A stretch of DNA of 6,519 bases. It comes from Frankiales bacterium. GTDB taxonomy: Bacteria; Actinomycetota; Actinomycetes; Mycobacteriales; SCTD01. Shown here piece after piece: positions 4,078 through 6,519 of the stretch; positions within the stretch are counted from its first letter, which is position 1; the number at the start of each line of letters is the position of its first letter. The stretch spans positions 1-6,519 of the forward strand of contig SCTD01000174.1 in assembly GCA_004299215.1 (NCBI GenBank). The letters run 5' to 3'. Made by a program: the position numbers and the translations under genes. Under the pieces are notes generated by a model. That model saw only the letters and a program-made list of their open reading frames with translations. It ran no database searches and was not told where the DNA came from.

Positions 4078-6240
4078 GTGACGGCGATGCGCTACGCCGC
4101 CGTGGCCGTGGTCTACCTGCTGTTCATGAACGTCGTCGTCGGGCTGTCGGCGTCCAACATCCTGAACGGCATCGCCCTCGGCTCCCTCTACGGCATCGTC
4201 GGCGTCGCCCTCGTGCTGGTCTACCGGACCAACCGGATCATCAACTTCGCCGCGGCCGCCCTCGGTGCCGTCCCGGGCATCACCGCGCTGCTGCTCGTGA
4301 CGAACAGGGACTGGAGCTACGTCGTCGCGCTGCCGGTGGCGGTCGTCGGCGGGCTGCTCGTGGGTGCGCTCACCGATGTCGTGGTGATGCGGCGGTTCGC
4401 CGGCAGCCCCCGGCTCATCGTGACGGTCGTGACGATCGGCCTCGCCCAGACCTACGGCATCCTCGGCTTCTTCATCCCGATCTGGTTCGGCCAGCGGGCC
4501 GACACCCCGCCGCTGGTCACCACGCCGTGGCAGTCGCTCGCGATCGAGAACAGCCGGGGGGAGCCGGTCCTCGACGGGAACCAGGTCTTCGCGTTCGGCG
4601 TCGTCCTGCTTCTCACCGTCGGGCTGGCGCTGTTCTTCTCCCGCAGCCGGATGGGCATGGCCGTACGCGCCTCCGCCGAGAACGCCGAGCGGGCCGCGCT
4701 GCTCGGCGTCCCGGTCAAGCAGGTCGGGACGGTCGCGTGGGCGCTGGCCGGGCTGCTCGCCAGCGTCGCGATCTTCGCGCAGGCGCCACTGATCGGCGTG
4801 CCCAAGGACGCGAGCCTCGGCCTCGACGTGCTGCTCTACGGCCTGGCGGCCGCCGTCGTCGCCGGCCTGGACAGGATGGGCACGGCGCTCTACGCCGGCA
4901 CCGGCATCGGCGTGCTCATCTTCGCCTCCGTGGCCAAGACCGGCAGCAACGACCTGGCCGCCGCGATGATGCTGGTCATCATCCTGGTGGCGCTGCTCGT
5001 GCGCCGGGGCACGCTGTCGCGTGCCTTCGACAGTGGCGCCTCCACCTGGCAGACCGTCAAGGCGTTCCGCCCGATCCCGGCAGAGCTGCGCGACGTCCCG
5101 GAGGTCCGCACGGCGCGCTACGCCCTGCTGTCGCTCGCGATCGTGACGGCGTTCGGCGCGCCCTTCGTCGTCAGCGACGAGTACATGGCGTCGCTGACCG
5201 TCCTGCCGCTGTTCGGCATCATCGCCGTCTCGCTGGTGGTGCTGACGGGCTGGGCAGGGCAGATCTCGCTCGGCCAGTTCGGCCTGGTCGGCATCGGCGC
5301 CGCCGTGTCCGGCGGCATCGCGAACGACCACAACATCGACTTCTTCGTCGCGTGCTCCCTCGGCATCGCCGCCGGTGCGCTCACCGCCGTCCTCATCGGT
5401 CTGCCCGCCATCCGGATCCAGGGGCTCTACCTGGCGGTCACGACGCTGGCGTTCGGCCTGGCCATGTCGAACTACGTGCTGCGCGACGAGTACTGGATCG
5501 GCGACCTGCTGCTGCCCGACGGCTTCGCGTCGACCCTGCGGCGGCCCTGGCTCTACGGCCGGTGGGACCTCGAGGACGACCGCACGTACTACGTCGTGTG
5601 CGTCGTCGCGCTCGCGCTCACGATGGCGGTCGCGCTGGCCTTCCGCAGCAACCGCAGCGGGCGCGTGCTCATCGCGATGCGCGACAACCAGAAGGCCGCG
5701 GCGTCCTACAGCCTCAACCCGGTGCGGGTGCGCCTGGCCGCCTTCGCGGTCTCCGGCGGCATCGCGGGCCTCGCCGGGACGCTGTTCGCCTACCTGCAGC
5801 ACGCCGTCGAACCGGGCACCTACGACGTGACGTCGAGCCTGTTCGTCTTCCTCGCCGCGTGCGTCGCCGGTCTCACCAGCGTGTGGGCGGCGGTCGTCGG
5901 CGTCGTGCTGTTCGAGGCGTCGGTGCTCTTCGGCCCGCTGCTGTGGAACTCGCTCGGCCCCAACTTCCAGGAGGTCGTACCGCTCCTGCTCACCGGGCCG
6001 CTGCTGATCGTCAACCTGTACCAGACGCCCGGCGGCCTCGCGGGCTACGCGTTCGAGCAGCGCGACCGCTTCCTGCGGCGCATCGCGAGCAAGCACGGCA
6101 TCCACGTCCCGAGCCTGGTCGCGGACCGGCGCGTCGAGGACGAGGACGGGCGTACGACGCAGCTGTCCGCAGAGCCGGAGGCCAGCCTGGAGGAGGCCGC
6201 CGCCCACGGTCACGAGGTCCTCGAAGGAGCCGGCCGATGA
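4078..6240 (+). CDS. Fused LivH-LivM permease of a HAAT-class ABC importer
   Basis: A 720-residue membrane protein that joins two permeases usually encoded separately. Residues about 1-312 are LivH-like: NILNGIALGSLYGIVGVAL at 27-45, and the coupling-helix segment VRASAENAERAALLGVPV at 196-213 followed by AWALAGLLAS. A cytoplasmic linker (about 311-345) leads to a LivM-like half with LTGWAGQISLGQFGLVGIGA at 389-408, GLPAIRIQGLYLAVTTLAFG at 441-460 and the second coupling segment AMRDNQKAAASYSLNPVRVR at 533-552. A hydrophilic, acidic tail follows from about 659. One chain would supply both halves of the channel. The start is GTG at 4078, one base after the binding-protein stop (TGACGTG), with GAGG 5 bases upstream; ATG at 4087 is an alternative. 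The reading frame is open back to 3868, but that part overlaps the binding-protein gene and is Arg/Ser/Pro-rich without family similarity. The last 4 bases overlap the ATPase gene. Confidence 0.93.
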   Translation: MTAMRYAAVAVVYLLFMNVVVGLSASNILNGIALGSLYGIVGVALVLVYRTNRIINFAAAALGAVPGITALLLVTNRDWSYVVALPVAVVGGLLVGALTDVVVMRRFAGSPRLIVTVVTIGLAQTYGILGFFIPIWFGQRADTPPLVTTPWQSLAIENSRGEPVLDGNQVFAFGVVLLLTVGLALFFSRSRMGMAVRASAENAERAALLGVPVKQVGTVAWALAGLLASVAIFAQAPLIGVPKDASLGLDVLLYGLAAAVVAGLDRMGTALYAGTGIGVLIFASVAKTGSNDLAAAMMLVIILVALLVRRGTLSRAFDSGASTWQTVKAFRPIPAELRDVPEVRTARYALLSLAIVTAFGAPFVVSDEYMASLTVLPLFGIIAVSLVVLTGWAGQISLGQFGLVGIGAAVSGGIANDHNIDFFVACSLGIAAGALTAVLIGLPAIRIQGLYLAVTTLAFGLAMSNYVLRDEYWIGDLLLPDGFASTLRRPWLYGRWDLEDDRTYYVVCVVALALTMAVALAFRSNRSGRVLIAMRDNQKAAASYSLNPVRVRLAAFAVSGGIAGLAGTLFAYLQHAVEPGTYDVTSSLFVFLAACVAGLTSVWAAVVGVVLFEASVLFGPLLWNSLGPNFQEVVPLLLTGPLLIVNLYQTPGGLAGYAFEQRDRFLRRIASKHGIHVPSLVADRRVEDEDGRTTQLSAEPEASLEEAAAHGHEVLEGAGR
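6223..6229 (+). promoter_or_regulatory. Shine-Dalgarno of the ATPase gene
   Basis: GAAGGAG inside the permease 3' end, 7 bases before the ATG at 6237. It supports the ATGA overlap start and translational coupling. Confidence 0.8.
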
Positions 6241-6519
6241 ACCTCTCCTGGCTGCGCCGCACGGCACCGGTGCCGGCTGGCGCCGCGACCGACGGCCCGC
6301 TGCTCTCCTGCCGCGGCGTCGACGTCGCCTACGACAAGGTGCAGGTGCTGTTCGGCGTCGACCTCGACGTCGAGCGGGGCGAGATCGTGGCTCTGCTCGG
6401 CACGAACGGCGCGGGCAAGTCCACGCTCCTCAAGGCGGTCTCGGGCCTGGTGACGCCGGTCGCCGGCAGCATCTGGTTCGACGGCGTCGACATCACCCGG
6501 TCCGATGCGGTCGCGACCG
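6237..6519 (+). CDS. LivF-like ABC transporter ATP-binding protein, N-terminal part
   Basis: The first 94 codons are present and the gene continues past the right edge. After a hydrophilic N-terminal extension of about 20 residues (MNLSWLRRTAPVPAGAATDG), the ABC domain starts at LLSCRGVDVAYDKVQVLFGV, with the aromatic A-loop Tyr at 32. Walker A is GTNGAGKST at 55-63, followed by LLKAVSGLVTPVAGSIWFDG. The VQVLFGVDLDV and GTNGAGKSTLLKAVSGL wording is closer to LivF than to LivG, which usually has G-P-N-G-A-G-K-T-T and FGG-x-x-A. The Q-loop, signature motif, Walker B and His switch lie outside the window. Its ATG overlaps the permease stop (ATGA), so it belongs to the same operon and would energise import. 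Whether a LivG gene follows, or the protein is a LivF-LivG fusion, cannot be seen. Confidence 0.92.
   Translation, partial: MNLSWLRRTAPVPAGAATDGPLLSCRGVDVAYDKVQVLFGVDLDVERGEIVALLGTNGAGKSTLLKAVSGLVTPVAGSIWFDGVDITRSDAVAT

Noticed and set aside
3976..6267. 763-codon open frame on the minus strand opposite the permease gene
   Set aside because: Its translation is almost wholly Arg/Asp/Glu/Gly/His/Gln with no fold or family signature, the usual antisense shadow in very GC-rich DNA. The plus-strand permease has clear family motifs along its full length.
1..6519. CRISPR array, IS element, integrase or attachment-site duplication
   Set aside because: No regularly spaced repeats, transposase or integrase coding sequence is present, and no copy of a tRNA 3' end was noticed elsewhere in the window.

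Overview
The window is high-GC DNA with actinobacterial hallmarks: GTG starts on five of the seven protein genes, tRNA genes without an encoded CCA, and a gene order (yajQ / tRNA-Tyr, then tRNA-Thr, tRNA-Met, rpmG, hadA-like) that is familiar from actinomycetes. I cannot place the organism below that level from sequence alone. There is no sign of a phage, IS element, CRISPR array or plasmid function; this looks like ordinary chromosome.

Layout. Positions 1-127 (minus strand) hold the first 42 codons of a YajQ-family protein, which continues off the left edge. It is divergent from tRNA-Tyr(GTA) at 161-242, with a strong hairpin terminator at 255-284. Positions 313-1053 (minus) encode a FetB/UPF0014-type membrane permease with no ATPase partner in view. 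Then, on the plus strand, come tRNA-Thr(GGT) at 1137-1209, tRNA-Met(CAT) at 1249-1322, the zinc-type ribosomal protein L33 gene rpmG (1402-1566) with its own terminator, and a hadA-like hot-dog dehydratase subunit (1648-2103) that appears to be expressed from a leaderless mRNA. These housekeeping genes seem to be served by several short promoters with actinobacterial TANNNT -10 boxes, two of them the identical hexamer TAGTCT.

After a 146-base intergenic region with a dense set of repeats and a CRP/GlxR-like palindrome, the rest of the window is a tightly coupled ABC importer operon of the branched-chain amino acid (HAAT/Liv) class. It contains a large exported solute-binding protein (2250-4076), a single-chain permease that fuses LivH-like and LivM-like halves (4078-6240), and the beginning of a LivF-like ATPase (6237 to the right edge). 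The binding protein would capture ligand outside the membrane, the fused permease would form the channel, and the ATPase would drive import. The true substrate cannot be read from sequence.

The most unusual points are the architecture of the binding protein (hydrophobic N-terminus without a lipobox cysteine, an Ala/Gly/Ser/Thr linker of about 80 residues, and 12 cysteines), the regulatory-looking intergenic region in front of it, a perfect 20-bp palindrome abutting the rpmG -10 box, and the hadA-like gene standing without an adjacent hadB. I did not find a clearly new biological system; these are moderate-interest observations.
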